Positions 49,006-61,361 of a stretch of DNA of 64,000 bases are shown piece by piece. Every line of letters starts with the position of its first letter. Position 1 is the stretch's first letter. The notes beneath the pieces were generated by a model. That model worked only from the letters and a program-made list of their open reading frames with translations, searched no databases and was not told the origin of the DNA. Position numbers and translations under genes: made by a program. The stretch is from Taiwanofungus camphoratus (Eukaryota > Basidiomycota > Agaricomycetes > Polyporales > Taiwanofungaceae): positions 2,046,001 to 2,110,000 of the forward strand of contig CP021226.1 of assembly GCA_003999685.1 (NCBI GenBank), in the 5' to 3' direction.

Positions 49006-50788
49006 ATGAGCACAAGATGCAACTCTAACGAACTTAACCTTCTCATGTAGTAGCGAACCAGCGATCGATTGGATGCGCTTGTCTAAATTCAGGCCTCATT
49101 TCGGTTCGCGATCGACTGGTACCGAGAGCATGCCCGCAAGCCCCGGCAGAGGCAGGGCAGTGGATACATAGCATTCATCTTCATGAATACAGGTAGATGA
49201 ACGTGATCGAAGATGGGACGTCCTGTTCCCTCCTGTTCCAAGGCTTGTATGGCAATGCATGACAGCTCGAACGAACGCAGTCAGTGTGATACTGATCTGA
49301 GATCTTCCAACGTTTCTAGAGGAATGTTGCAGGCAGATTCCATCAATACAATTTACCTGAAGTGCGTTAGCAAAGATGCGCTATCATTACAAGGCTCCTG
49401 CTTCTATAGCATACTGTCGGCACTCACATAAGGTTGAATGACGGCGCCATTGTCAAATAGCAGTCCTGAGTTAATCAGACCCACCTTTCAAACATCACAG
49501 ATATCAGAGCTGTTTTCCGGGACCATGAAACACGGGTGAAAGGCGTTTGTCGGAAATACCAACTGCAGGCGGGCCGAAAATTCATGGCTTGTAGCAACTT
49601 AAGATTTCCTGTTACGATCGCGTGTCGGAGCAATAAGGAAATTATGTAATCCAAGGCGATCATGTCCTAATTTGTGCTGCAGCGTCCTTCAGCCGGACGT
49701 GATCTTGGAAGACTGGCCGAAGACTGGCCATGTCAACAAAACCACAGGCAATAGTCAGGGAATCACGTCGAATAGGCCTGTTACAGTAACAATCGGCTAT
49801 ATCTTGTAACCTCAACACGGGCGCAATCTCTTACGTGGCAGCAAGCGACTCTTGTGGAACGGTTTGGTTTGGTACTCTATCCGTGTGAACAGATGAGCGA
49901 CCAGAAGAATGCTACGAGGGACTTGACCCAAACGAGCTCGCCCGAAACATGTCAAATTCACAACCTTGATAACGCGTGCGGCTTAGCCGTTCCGTTGCAA
50001 TGTCTCCTTTTCTCCAGTTCTTTTCAGCGCCTCGACTGTAACCGAGTAGTGTTTAGTTTCGGCCCTCACTTCTCCGCGTCTGAGCCACCAGCGACCCCAT
50101 TTTAGCTCTCATGCAGGTAAGTGTTAGGACTTTTGGCCATCGCTGATACAGCCTCGCGGGCAGAGAACTTTGATTTAGGAAACTTTACGTTATGCCCCCT
50201 ATTGTGTGCCTCGACTCCTCTTGTATGAGGTGTTCGCTTGTGTTCGACTGTGTAACACAGGGGAGTTCTCCTCAAGACCCAATTCTTCGCTTTGTTTTTA
50301 CTAGCAATGACATGAAGCAGGTAGATTGCTGAGGTTGTTGACAACAATATGTGGAACATTTACATCGTGAAGTCGGTTCTCTGAATAATGTATACTTGTG
50401 GATGATAACTGCATGTGAATAGAGGGTGAGTCCCCCAGCTTTTCGCTTGACCTGTGATTTTTCAAGCTGGCCTCTTCCGTAGCACGGTCTATTACTAGCC
50501 GACCAAGTATCGGAACAGGCACCAGCGCTATGCTTGGCCTCCCGGGTGTGGCGAGGCACATCGAGATCATGTTGTAGCTATCACACCTCGAGGTCATTAA
50601 TCAGTATTTGACAGGTTCGATGCGGGCAGCGTGAAGAAGATTCCAAGTGATGGAAAACATGCTAGGGACCTGTCGCGAGCAACATTGTGACGTTGTATTT
50701 AGAAAAGATCCCTCTCCCCCCTTACTCTTCGTCGGTCAGGTATCACAAGCATTTCGACTCGTACTTCCGATTTAGTTCTCATCCTACG
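49006..50788. other. Intergenic, no gene recognised
   Basis: Nearly 1.8 kb without a convincing frame on either strand. The right end must contain the promoter and leader of the first MFS gene. No repeats or RNA genes were found by eye. Confidence 0.45.
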
Positions 50789-52758
50789 ATGCCAAGTGAC
50801 GATGGACTCTGGAGTAGCCATACCGATCACGGTTCAGACCCTCAGTCTCATGACGAGAAGGCAGGCCGCAAAGTACACCGGAACTACGATAGAGAGACCG
50901 TCGTCCCCGCGCCTCAGCTCCAAACGGACTCGGAGAAGGTGGAATATGAGCATTCCAGCGGGCGCAACAGCGGGTCCCATGTAGGAATGTCGTCCCATGC
51001 AGAGATCGAGAAGGGAGGTCTTGTCTCTGGCCCGACCTTGCTCGCCCTTCCGCCAGACCAGGATCCTCTCAACTGGACGAAGCGCCGCAAATGGGTGAAC
51101 GTAGGCATTATCGCCGTGCAGTCGACGCTCTCGCCTGTGTGCAGCACGCTGCTTGCCGTCGGCGTGTTGGAGGTCGACAAGGAAATGCACATCACGAACC
51201 CCTATGTCTCTGCGCTTCCGGTCGCGTTCTTCGTCCTGGGCCTCGGCTTGGGCCCGCTGTATCTCGCGCCGCTCAGCGAGATGTTCGGGCGCAAGGTCAT
51301 CTATGTGGTATTTTTTGGACTGTTCTCGATTCTGAACGTTGGATGTGCGCTTGTGAAGAACGAGACGGGTCTAGTCATTCTCAGATTCCTTACAGGGCTT
51401 GCTGGCAGGTGAGTGCGTCTGTGAAACATTTCGTTTATTTGGTCCAGATTCTCTGTTTGCAGTGCAGGGCCCTCGTTAGGCGGTGGCACCATAGGCGACA
51501 TGTTCAGACGCGAAGAGCGTGGGGGAGCGCAAGCTGTCTATGGGTTTGGACCCACGTTTGGACCAGCCATTGGCGGGCTCATCGGTGGCTATATCGCGGA
51601 CCGCGCTGGCTGGCGCTGGCAGATGTGGATCATGGCGATTGCGTGCGTGTTGCTTACTTGCAATGTCGGATCGCACCTCTCATTAGTCTCCATCTTGCAT
51701 TCTTGCACCTCCAAATGGTAGTGGAGGTGTGACGACGATGTTCTCGTTCCTCTTCCTTCACGAGACGTATGCGCCATTCCTCCTCGCGCGTTCCCAAGGC
51801 AAGCGGTCTGCGCCAACCTCAATTGGGTTCTATAACAGCATCACCCGACCCATACGCATGCTTCTCTTTGCGCCAATTGTGACCACAATGGCCATGTACA
51901 TGTCTCTGATTTATGGTGTGCTCTATCTACACCTAGTTACGATACCGCTGCTGTTCGGTCCAGTACCGCTGTATGGGCTCTTTACGTACGGGTGGAAAGG
52001 CGGCAACGAAGGTCTTGCCTATATGGGTGCAGGTACATCTCAAGTCTAGTGAAGACTGCCGCTAGTTTTTTAACGTCTTCTGCTGCAGGCACAGGCTGCT
52101 ATCTCTCGATCATCTTCTGCATATTTACGCTGAATCGCACCTACCGCGCGCTCTGCAACAAGTACGGCACGCAAAAGCCTGAATTTCGGATGCCTGCCAT
52201 GCAGGTAAACCTTCTGTGTAACCTAGTGTTGGTCCAGCGTTCAATCATCTTCGCATCTAGGTTGGCATGATGATCGTCCCGGGCGGGCTCTTCATGTACG
52301 GATGGTCGGCGCAGGCTCATACACACTTCATCGTCCCCCTCATCGGGGCATGTATATTTGCGTTCGGGATGCTCATCACCTACGTACGCAAATCCACTCT
52401 CTGACTGCGCTACGTCTTGCCTCTAACCGAAGACATAGATCTGCGTACAAACATATCTCGTAGATGCCTTCCCACAGTATGCTGCATCTGCGCTAGCCGC
52501 CACCATCGTTTTACGGAGTATATTTGGTGCTATATTCAGTATCTTTGGAACTAGGTTGTATGTCAGCCTGGGCTATGGATGGTACGTCCCTCTTGGGGAG
52601 ACTGTTTCCGAACATCGCAGGTTGGTGCCTAACGTTATTTTGATGTGGGTAACAGGGGCACAAGTGTTCTTGCGTTCATTTGCACTGCCGCTCTCCCAAT
52701 TCCATATCTATTCTGGAAGTTTGGCGAGCGGCTAAGAGCACGGCCGTTCCTCGCATAA
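50789..52758 (+). CDS. MFS transporter, DHA1 drug/polyamine antiporter type (tandem copy 1)
   Basis: The ATG at 50789 gives MPSDDGLWSSHTDHGSDPQS and a hydrophilic N-terminus of about 100 residues. Then comes the family opening LPPDQDPLNWTKRRKWVNVG, TM1-2, the loop motif LAPLSEMFGRKVIYVVFFGL, GTIGDMFRREERGGAQAVYG with FGPTFGPAIGGLIGGYIADR (antiporter motif C), GKRSAPTSIGFYNSITRPIR, LYGLFTYGWKGGNEGLAYMG, QTYLVDAFPQYAASALAATI and an end GERLRARPFLA. Twelve helices can be counted across about seven exons. All exons keep their frame. DHA1 transporters export drugs, polyamines or secondary metabolites at the plasma membrane. A close paralogue lies immediately downstream. Confidence 0.92.
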
Positions 52759-54670
52759 CCGCACAACCCATACGTGGATGCTGTGCCTGCATGATAGAAG
52801 TATAGACAAACTGACACTGAATTTGTCGATGTAGTCCTCAAAGACCAATTACTTTTCCTCCCCTTAGTCACGAGGTGTACATGCTATATCGTAATGAAAT
52901 TATCTTAGCAATGCCATACAAACCCGTTAAATATGCTGGCTCCGAGTTATATGCCATAATGTGTTGGACATTCCAGTCTCTACGCTCGAGGTACATATAG
53001 ATCACATGATCTAGTGTAATACTTTACCTGTTCGTAGTACTACGTACCTGCTGGCTCAGACCAGGACAGACGCGATTCATTCGTCCTCTGTCTGTGGCTC
53101 CCAGCTAAATTCCAATATAATGCACTCGCGCTCCGACCAAGTCAAGGATCTAGAAAATCCAGGCCACCGGACCATGTATGTAATATAAAGAGTTACTTTG
53201 ACAATTGACATAAACCACTTCTGTCTCCCGCTCTGCATCGTCTGACCGACTTCTTTGAAGGTTAAGCGTCTATTACATAGCAAACTAAGCAGTAATGGGT
53301 TTTCAGTGTTGCGAGACAGAGGAACAGTAATTCTGAGCGATAGCGATAATAGAATACGCCAAAAGTATGGTTTCTCGGAGTTGGATGAGCGTTGAATAAG
53401 TACATCTACACTTCGGCAAACTCCAATTTCACCTGATAACCTTTTGGAGATTGGAGTTGTTACCTCGAGCTCCCTCACTGACTTTGCTGCAACACCCGAA
53501 GTTATATACAACTTGATGCTTTTTGATTCATAGTCGATATCGGTATAAATGCCATCAGATGTGGACTTTGGCAAAGAACAAGGTAGATACCGGCGGTCGG
53601 TGGATCCTTCTCCGACATCAATGTCAGTGTGGAAAAGTCGGATGACACGAACAGACAGCCTGTCCTATAATCGCTAAAACCAGTCTCAAGTAGATTCATG
53701 TTTCTCCTGCGATGTAGTCTGTGAGTTGTTTTCTCCAGAATCTGGACTCAGCACTGCATCCATAAGAATAATAAAGGTTAAGTAGCAGAACGATATGTGT
53801 CAGGTCAAGACGTCTTTCATGTGAGCATGGTACCTCAGAGCCCATCCAAAAAATACTAAGCTGACATCAGCCCGTAGTACTTCCCTATGCTCTGGTGATG
53901 CAAATATAACTTCAGAAATACCTCGATATTTGTACACTATTGGTCACCCCACGTCCTCACGTTTTCCATCTCATCCTTGAACCATTTCTACAGATGCGGG
54001 CTGACAGATGTGCGAAGGCGGAAGGTCTTGGCCCTCATTAGGCTCCCTTTACACATGAGAATGTTGAATTCCCTACCACGCGAACTTTGGTTCGTCGGAC
54101 TTAAGGTCTATGCGTCTCTGGCACCAAGCTTCGAGAATACATCTGGATCACCAAGGACAATCGTGATCATAATCAGCAGTGTAAACCTTAACTAATGGCA
54201 CCACAGTCAGCGTCCGGATGCACGAACGTGAAGGTTCAGCAATCTCAGCATAATAACACCTGCAACGTGGTCTCGAAATTGGATTCCTATAACACCGCAT
54301 CGAGTACATGTGAATACGGAGTGTATGAAACTCGTTTGGCCTGTGATTATCAGCCTGTTGGATATCTTACGGGATAAGGTAAACAAGCGGATTGTAGAAG
54401 CTCGGCCGCGAGGACCTTATACCACAGTTGGGGGAAACCACTTTTCGGCGGCTGTCATTACACCATAAGTTTAATGCTGGAGCGGGGCTGGCACAGGGCA
54501 TTAGGAAGCGCTGTAAGCATCATCCATCCTCTCAAACAAGCTCAATCGAGACAAATATGTTGGGGTAAGGGGCACACTGATATCCGGTGTCATGTTTGGC
54601 GGTCTTGGCTGCGTTCTTGCCACTCACCGGTCACTAGGCATCTCCTGGTTTCGAATCTTCGTCTTAGCTC
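52759..54670. other. Intergenic between the two MFS genes
   Basis: About 1.9 kb, rather AT-rich. A weak minus-strand frame (53077-53664) is listed separately. CGATAGCGATAATA at 53338-53351 recurs at 57138-57151 downstream of the second transporter. The rest shows nothing recognisable. Confidence 0.4.
53077..53664 (-). CDS. Hypothetical exon, unknown protein
   Basis: After a possible acceptor TTATAG at 53665-53670 the minus strand stays open for about 195 codons. It includes DRLSVRVIRLFHTDIDVGEG, STDRRYLPCSLPKSTSDGIY, TDIDYESKSIKLYITSG and ILLSLSLRITVPLSRNTE, and ends with a stop at 53077. Composition is protein-like, and the style recalls the C-terminal half of Agaricomycete F-box-like proteins, but I find no definite domain, start codon or upstream exon. 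It may be a relic. Confidence 0.25.
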   Translation of the reverse strand, partial: DRLSVRVIRLFHTDIDVGEGSTDRRYLPCSLPKSTSDGIYTDIDYESKSIKLYITSGVAAKSVRELEVTTPISKRLSGEIGVCRSVDVLIQRSSNSEKPYFWRILLSLSLRITVPLSRNTENPLLLSLLCNRRLTFKEVGQTMQSGRQKWFMSIVKVTLYITYMVRWPGFSRSLTWSERECIILEFSWEPQTEDE

Positions 54671-56713
54671 ATGGTGTCTGCAGAAGAAAATTATACTAGC
54701 GGCCATACCGAACGCGGTGCAGTTCCTCAATCTGATTTTTACAGACCAGGCTTCGAGCACCACTCTAGCGCAGACGGCGACACTGTCGCTGTGGATTCCA
54801 GGCCTCTCAGTACTGTTGTGAAAACAGGCTTTGAGGAGTGCGGGGACGCCGATACCGCTATTTCCCACTCTAGGCCTCTTAGCACTGTAAAATCGGCATA
54901 TGAGAATCCTACCGGGCCCATCAGCAACCTTACTGCAGATGTTCGACCGCTCAGTGACATTGAGAAAGGTGGCTCGGCCCATGGACCTTTGGTGACCTCC
55001 ATCGGTCTTCCACCAGATCAGGATCCCCGCAACTGGTCAAAACGCCGCAAGTGGGTCAACCTAGGTATCGTTGCTGCTCAAGCAATGTTTTCGCCCATTT
55101 GCAGCACCCTGCTCGCTGTTGGTGTGCTTCAGGTGGACGAGACAATGCATATCACAAATCCATACGTGTCATCCCTACCCACTGCATTGTTTGTGCTCGG
55201 TCTCGGCCTTGGCCCGCTGTATCTCGCGCCGCTGAGCGAGATGTTCGGGCGAAAAATCATATATGTGGTGTTCTTTGGCCTATTCGCAATCCTGAACGTC
55301 GGATGTGCCCTGGTCAAAAACGAGGCTGGCCTCCTCGTCCTCAGGTTCCTCGCTGGCCTTGCTGGAAGGTGAGTCTGGTTACAGGATGCTCATGCATCAA
55401 TTTATATCATATCTGTATAACGACAGTGCTGGGCCTTCACTTGGCGCCGGGACCATTGGTGACATGTTCAGGCCAGAAGAACGTGGGGGGGCACAAGCGA
55501 TTTACGGGTTTGGCCCTACATTCGGACCTGTCGTAGGCGGCCTCATTGGCGGCTATATCGCAGACCGTGCTGGATGGCGCTGGCAAATGTGGATTATGGC
55601 GATTGCGTGTGTTACGTTCCCTGTTATATTTCTACTCCATGTCTCATGTGAATATGCACTTCGACTTCGGATCGCAGTGGCGGCGTGACAACACTGTTAT
55701 CGTTCGTCTTCCTCCGCGAGACGTACGCGCCTTATCTTCTCGCGCGCGCACAGGGGAAGCGGTCTGCACCTACCACGATTGGATTCTATACCAACATTAC
55801 CCGACCAATACGCATGTTATTTCTTGCACCAATCGTGACGACGATGGCATTGTATGTGTCCCTCGTCTATGGTGTGTTGTACTTGCACATCGTCACCATT
55901 CCTCTCCTGTTTGGCCCTGTTCCGCTCTACGGGCTCTTTACCTATGGGTGGCAGGGCGGAAATGAGGGCCTAGCCTACATGGGCGCAGGTGAGAATCCTT
56001 CCGCTGTTTCAATATGCTAGTATGAACGTGTAAAAAACATCCGTGATACTATAGGCGCAGGCTACTACTTAGCAATATTCTTCTGCATTTTCACACTGAA
56101 TCGCACATACCGCGTGCTGTGTAAGAGATACGGTACACAAAAACCCGAATTTCGGATGCCCGCCATGCAGGTCAGTCAAGGTATGATGTATGCTCTGTCT
56201 CTCACTGATGTTCGTTGTACAGTTCGGTATGATGCTGGTACCTGGAGGATTGTTTATGTACGGCTGGACAGCACAAAGCCATACATATTTCCTTGTCCCG
56301 CTCATTGCTGCTGCAATCTCTTCATTCGGGATACTGATAGGTTATGTCCGTGTCCTTCGCCCGTTAGTGCCGCATGTCAATGCTAACTCCCACTTCAGAT
56401 TTCCATTCAAACGTACCTAGTTGACTGTTTCCCCCAGTATGCTGCATCCGCCCTTGCTGCAACCATTGTCCTTCGCAGCATATTCGCCACCATTTTTAGT
56501 GTATTCGGCACCAAATTGTACGTAAGCCTTGGCTACGGATGGTACCCAACTTTTTTGAGTCCTTATTTTATAAATGTGATCTTTATGCTCACGGTATTTG
56601 GGGCTCGTAGGGGTACCAGTGTCTTAGGGTTTATTTGCACGGCCGCTCTGCCGATCCCCTTCTTGTTTTGGAAGTTCGGTGAGAGGCTAAGGGCACGACC
56701 GTTCAATGCATGA
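54671..56713 (+). CDS. MFS transporter, DHA1 type (tandem copy 2)
   Basis: The paralogue of the gene at 50789, with the same exon plan and about 80 percent or more identity by eye from LPPDQDPRNWSKRRKWVNLG onward. Conserved blocks include LAPLSEMFGRKIIYVVFFGL, GTIGDMFRPEERGGAQAIYG, FGPTFGPVVGGLIGGYIADR, LYGLFTYGWQGGNEGLAYMG, QTYLVDCFPQYAASALAATI and GERLRARPFNA, with the stop at 56711. The N-terminal tail (MVSAEENYTSGHTERGAVPQ on) is unrelated to that of copy 1. It contains three RPLS elements spaced 24 residues apart. The frame is intact throughout, so both copies are probably active, perhaps with different regulation through their tails. Confidence 0.92.
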
Positions 56714-58662
56714 TCACAAAGCCTGTAGTGGATTTAATTCACAAGGTAGCCGTCGGACCTCAACACCTCACCTGCCAAGTCAATTTAGTATGTATCTTCC
56801 AGTGTGGTCATCGAAAATACACGTACGGTAGCATCGTGATTGTGTAATCATTATATCACACAGATCCTGGCCAGGCTGTCGTATAATGCAAGACTTGTGT
56901 CCTTGTTTTATCAATGTGATGCTTTTCGAGCGCCAGAACAGCAGAACTTGATCATGCCTCACAGCAGGGGAACTAACACGTGAAGTTTGACAACTGCTCC
57001 AGGAGATTTCCAAAACTTTCTCGCACTTAAGCTTAAGTGAATTGACAGCATGTATCGTGTCCTAGTGTACGATGTATTACGTGTCCTGTAAGGCCCTCTG
57101 GACCGCAGACACCGTTGCAAGAAATTCAGTTCTAAACGATAGCGATAATATAGCATGCAATACCTGTCTCGACACATCAATTTGCATCACATTGGCGCAA
57201 TAGGCTGACATCTGCTGAATGCCAAATTCCTCCAGTATCTTTGGGTCTGATCGAGCGGCGATTCTTCGGCGACCTTGTCGCAAAGGTTTGTGCCAAAATA
57301 TGACGACGTATACGGAGTAGTCTATTGTGACTTCTTCCACCTGAGATTTAGGGATTCAGGCATGGAATTACGTCTCTGAAATACCTATTCTTGTGAGATC
57401 CTGGTTGCTACATAAGCTAGCTAGTGATGTTAGATCCGTCGCACCCGAGGGCGATTTAAGGTTATTGCGTTAGGACAGCTAACACGATGGATTCGAAGTA
57501 AAGCTGATGTCGGAGATAAGGCCTAGGTCTCGCATCCCTATAACAAAACTTATGCGCCAAGAATCCAACAGGCGTACCTCAGCCTGACGCTATGCAGATG
57601 ATCCTGGAATTGCCCCACGCGTCAAACTATACTTACACAAGTCTATGCGACACTATCTCTAGACGCTTGCCAGACCTTCCACAATGTTCCTGTCTATGTG
57701 AGCCTCGTGAAACCGCTGGGGAACAGACAACAGGAGGTATTGCAATTTTTTTCTGGCCCAGAGGACCAGGATGAAGTTTAATTGATAGTTGATGCACAGT
57801 GCTCCGGAATCCTCATTTCAAGTATTCCTATCGGAGACTACCCGGTATTTGTTGTCCGTCGGTGCTTCTGGTACTGCGATGAGCTATTCAAATGCATTGG
57901 CAACCGTCTATACTACATGAGGTTCCATGTTGCCGACTAAATTTGCAAAGGATGATTCGTTTCAGCTGGGTTTCTGCCTTATACCCAGATGCTGTCTCTC
58001 GGAGCTTGTCTGACGTTCGGCGGGAGCATCTCGTCAGTAATAGGATAATCCACATCACAATGTCGTATAACAGCCTAGCTGAAACGAATGGCGATTTTCA
58101 ATTCAAAAGGACGAACACCACTTCGCGAAGAACGACACAAGCATTTTGTGGCACATTAGATGTCAAAGTACATGACAGAAACTGCAGCTTGACTAAGTGA
58201 AAATGCTCTTGATACTACAAGAAGCTCAACAGACGTTTCCAATTGACTAGCTTTGATCCTACATAGCATGTCATTGAGGTTTGGTGCGTAACACTCGACT
58301 CCCAATTATTGATACAATTGATGAGGTACAGGATTGCCTGGACCTAAAGCATACATATCCCAGCGAATTCGAAATTGTCGGTCAGATTGTTTCTCTAGCA
58401 AATCGTACGAGTAACACGTCACAGAAAGAATGGACCTAAGTGATAGAAGACAGAGTTAAATGGGCAGGTGCCAGACTCCTGCAGGATCCTCTATGCATTT
58501 GATTGTTGGCACTGACACTAGGTAATAAGCAGATGCACTTGCAATGGGGTTGATACTCGAGTATATAACGGATTTCAGCAAGATGGGAAATTAACTTCCT
58601 CAGTCCACGCTTCGCATCATAGACCGCATCTTTGCCTTGTCTGAACATCTCCCGTCAGCATT
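56714..58662. other. Intergenic, no gene recognised
   Basis: About 1.95 kb with short frames only. The minus frame at 57077-57340 (MEEVTIDYSVYVVIFWHKPL...) is open but has no support. The 14-base motif shared with 53338 lies at 57138-57151. The right end is the promoter region of the methyltransferase gene. Confidence 0.4.
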
Positions 58663-59800
58663 ATGATAGATAGCATCATAGCCGACGGTCCTTCTGCACT
58701 TCTGGATGAAAAGTACTATCATCTTAATGACGAAGAGCTCACCTTCTTTAAATCCCAGACTGGCATACAAGATGAGGGTCTGTTGAAGGGACACATCATG
58801 AGAATTCAAGCAGACGCTTGGAAGGTACGTAACCATTCTTACAAATGGTCCATTTCTCTTAATCACCGCAAACCTAGGTCCATCCTTATGGGTGTGTGCT
58901 CCGCTTTGTATTCACAAAGTAAGCCACTTGATGCAAGCTACCTCTCCGTGTAATTGAGCGTCACTTTGTGGTCTATCCGTACAGACTCAAGATATCCCAG
59001 CTACCTGCCTATCGGCAGCTCTTGAAGCTGGGAAAGGAACGGAAAGGCGCATTGTTCCTCGACACTGGTTGCTGCTGTGAGTCATATCTGCACGCAAGCC
59101 ACAAGCAGAAGTAATCAGTCGCTCATATAACGAAGTCGGGAATGATGTGCGCAAAGCGGTCGTCGATGGGTTCCCCATAGAGAACGTCATCGGAACGGAC
59201 CTCTACCCTGGTGAGTCGGCTTGCCTTGAAGAGCGCGATATGTTTTATAGACTGTGTCCAGCATTCTGGGATCTGGGCCATCAACTATTCTGCACTACGC
59301 CGGAGACGTTTCCCGTGCCCTTCCTCGCAGGCGACGTGCTCGACCCTGTTTTCTTGGAGACCGTGCCGCCGTTCTACGCGCCTCCGGAGACTGTAGTGCC
59401 CGATCTGGCGTCCATCAAGAACTTGACGCCGCTCCTGGGACACCTGAGCGTCATCCACGCATCCTCGTTCTTCCACCTGTTCGACGAGGCCCAGCAGCTC
59501 CAACTTGCACGGTCGCTCGCCGGCCTGCTTTCGCCCAAGCCCGGGTCCATGATCTTTGGCGAGCACGGCGGCAGGCCGGAGAAGGGCTACCGCACAGAGG
59601 CATCGATCAGCCGCCGTCGCGGCGGCGAGGACATGTTCTGCCACTCGCCCGAGACGTGGGCCGAGCTGTGGGACGGAGGCGTGTTCGAGAAGGGGACGGT
59701 GAAAGTGGACGTGTTCTTGCATGAGATCGATAGGGATGACTTGAAGCCGAAGGAGGGCAGCCGTTTCTTTGTCTTGGTGTGGTGCGTGACAAGGCTATGA
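58663..59800 (+). CDS. Class I SAM-dependent methyltransferase
   Basis: The ATG at 58663 gives MIDSIIADGPSALLDEKYYH, then LNDEELTFFKSQTGIQDEGL. After short introns come VHPYGCVLRFVFTK, LKISQLPAYRQLLKLGKERK, the SAM motif GALFLDTGCCFGNDVRK, the acidic loop FPIENVIGTDLYP, FWDLGHQLFCTTPETFPVPF, LGHLSVIHASSFFHLFDEAQ and a long last exon to FVLVWCVTRL at 59800. The order and wording match fungal methyltransferases of the type found beside meroterpenoid and other secondary-metabolite genes (AusD-like), though many members are outside clusters. The substrate is unknown. All SAM-binding motifs are present. Confidence 0.88.
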
Positions 59801-60163
59801 GGCTCGACAACAGACTTTTGCACAATCTTTATGTGTAAGTTGAATTAGATTCTAACAAGCAATCGCAGTCGAGTGGTCACAACCACCCTGAACTGGCCCA
59901 GGGGTCACTTCACCTGAGGCCTGAAGCTGAAGTCTCTAGTGTTGCCGTAATTCATTCGCAATTCAAACTTCTCTTTCACTTTCTTCTCACCGAGTACGCG
60001 CGCGCCAAATAAATCACGTGCATAACCATGACGTCACTTCCGACATCGACGGACTCTCGAGAGGGCACGGGATAACAAGATATGTGGTGTTCATCAGGTC
60101 GTGATAGAGACAAGTTTCATTTCTACCCTACAGACATGCATACAAGCCCATCCCCAGACAGTT
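59801..60163. other. 3' intergenic region between convergent genes
   Basis: The methyltransferase and VDAC genes end here from opposite sides. CACGTG (60015-60020) and TGACGTCA (60029-60036) occur close together. Because both neighbours end here, a promoter role is not expected. Confidence 0.4.
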
Positions 60164-61361
60164 TTAACCTTCGAAGGTGAAGCTCGCGCCGACCTGTAAC
60201 AGGGACAACATTAACAACTGAGAAAGACTAGAAGTAATAGATATACCTTGTGGGCGGGGCCCGAAGGAGTAACGTCATTCAGTCGTTGCGTGTCGAGGGC
60301 AACACCGAAGGAAGCACGGACACCAGGACGGAGCGACTGAGTGTACCCTGCCAGACAGTTAGACGTCGTGACGTAACGTGCAAAGAACAAAGGAGACACG
60401 TACCAAGGGCAAGAATGCCAGAGTTGTTGATCTTTGCCTTGACGAATGCAGCCGTGTCGAGGTATCTAAAAGTAGACGGGGCGCTCAGACGAACAGACCA
60501 CATGCAATCCTTTGAGTGATGCAACTCACGCCTTGGCGCCAACCTCGAGGCTCACGCCGGCGGTGGTCGCCTTGGTGTCATAGATCGCCTTGGCACCCGC
60601 CTCGACGTCAGGGTTCACGCGGTGGTAGTAGCTTGCCGCGAACGTGCTCATGTTGCCGAGCCCGTGGAGGGTGACAGCGTACTCAGGCGCGCTGAAGCCG
60701 ACGGCGGTCGCATAGCGCGTGATCTTGCCCTCCGTCACGTTGTACGACGCCTCCGCGCCGACGAGGAAGCCGTCGCGGCCGAGGACGGTGTCTGCAGTGA
60801 AGGTGGGGCCCTGTCGGTCGTGCGTCAAAAGCGGCAGTCAGAGGTCAGCCTCTGAAATGCTCGGCGCATAACCGGACAGACCTTGAAGAGGTCAAGGAAG
60901 GCACGGCTATGGAGACCAGGTTGCTTGTAGATGCTAGTCAGCAGAGCGGTCTTCGCGCCGCTGTCGGGCGTGAGGGCAGTGTTCAGATCGATCTTGAGGC
61001 CCTTGGCGATCTGGTTCTCGAGCTCGAGCTGGGTGCGGAGCGTGTTGGAGGTGGTCCAACCCTGGGTGAAGACGACACCGTGCTTCTTGTCGACGTACTT
61101 GCCCTCGAGGTCGCCGGTGATGAGCGTCGACTTGGTGTCGCGCGTGCCGCCAACCTTGAAGGAGACATTGGAGGGAGTGTTGGTCTTGACCTCGAGCGTG
61201 GTTCCGTTGATGGGGAAGTCCTTACCGAGGAGGTCGTTGGAGGACTTTCCAAGGTCCTACACGTGTCAAATGATGGTTTTGTGAGTCAAACTATACCATT
61301 TCGCGACGGTAAAAGGGCCACACCTTCCAGGACGGAGGAACTGGCTGAGGGAGAGACATGG
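60164..61361 (-). CDS. POR1: Mitochondrial outer membrane porin, VDAC
   Basis: The ATG at 61361 opens MSLPQPVPPSWK, joined to DLGKSSNDLLGKDFPINGTT and then TLEVKTNTPSNVSFKVGGTR, STLITGDLEGKYVDKKHGVV, FTQGWTTSNTLRTQLELENQ, GLKIDLNTALTPDSG, GPTFTADTVLGRDGFLVGAE, YNVTEGKITRYATAVGF, YLDTAAFVKAKINNSGILAL, QSLRPGVRASFGVALDTQ and the end GASFTFEG. The total is about 290 residues, the usual VDAC length, with alternating beta-strand pattern and the N-terminal helix. It forms the main metabolite channel of the outer membrane. The stop is at 60164. It is divergent from the CDC25/rhodanese-like gene. Confidence 0.97.

Noticed and set aside
53977-54195. F-box-like LNSLPRELW peptide between the MFS genes
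   Set aside because: Only a handful of matching residues, no following F-box pattern, no splice support.
60015-60036. E-box and CRE-like palindromes as a promoter
   Set aside because: They lie between two converging 3' ends. Without a start site nearby they are most likely chance.
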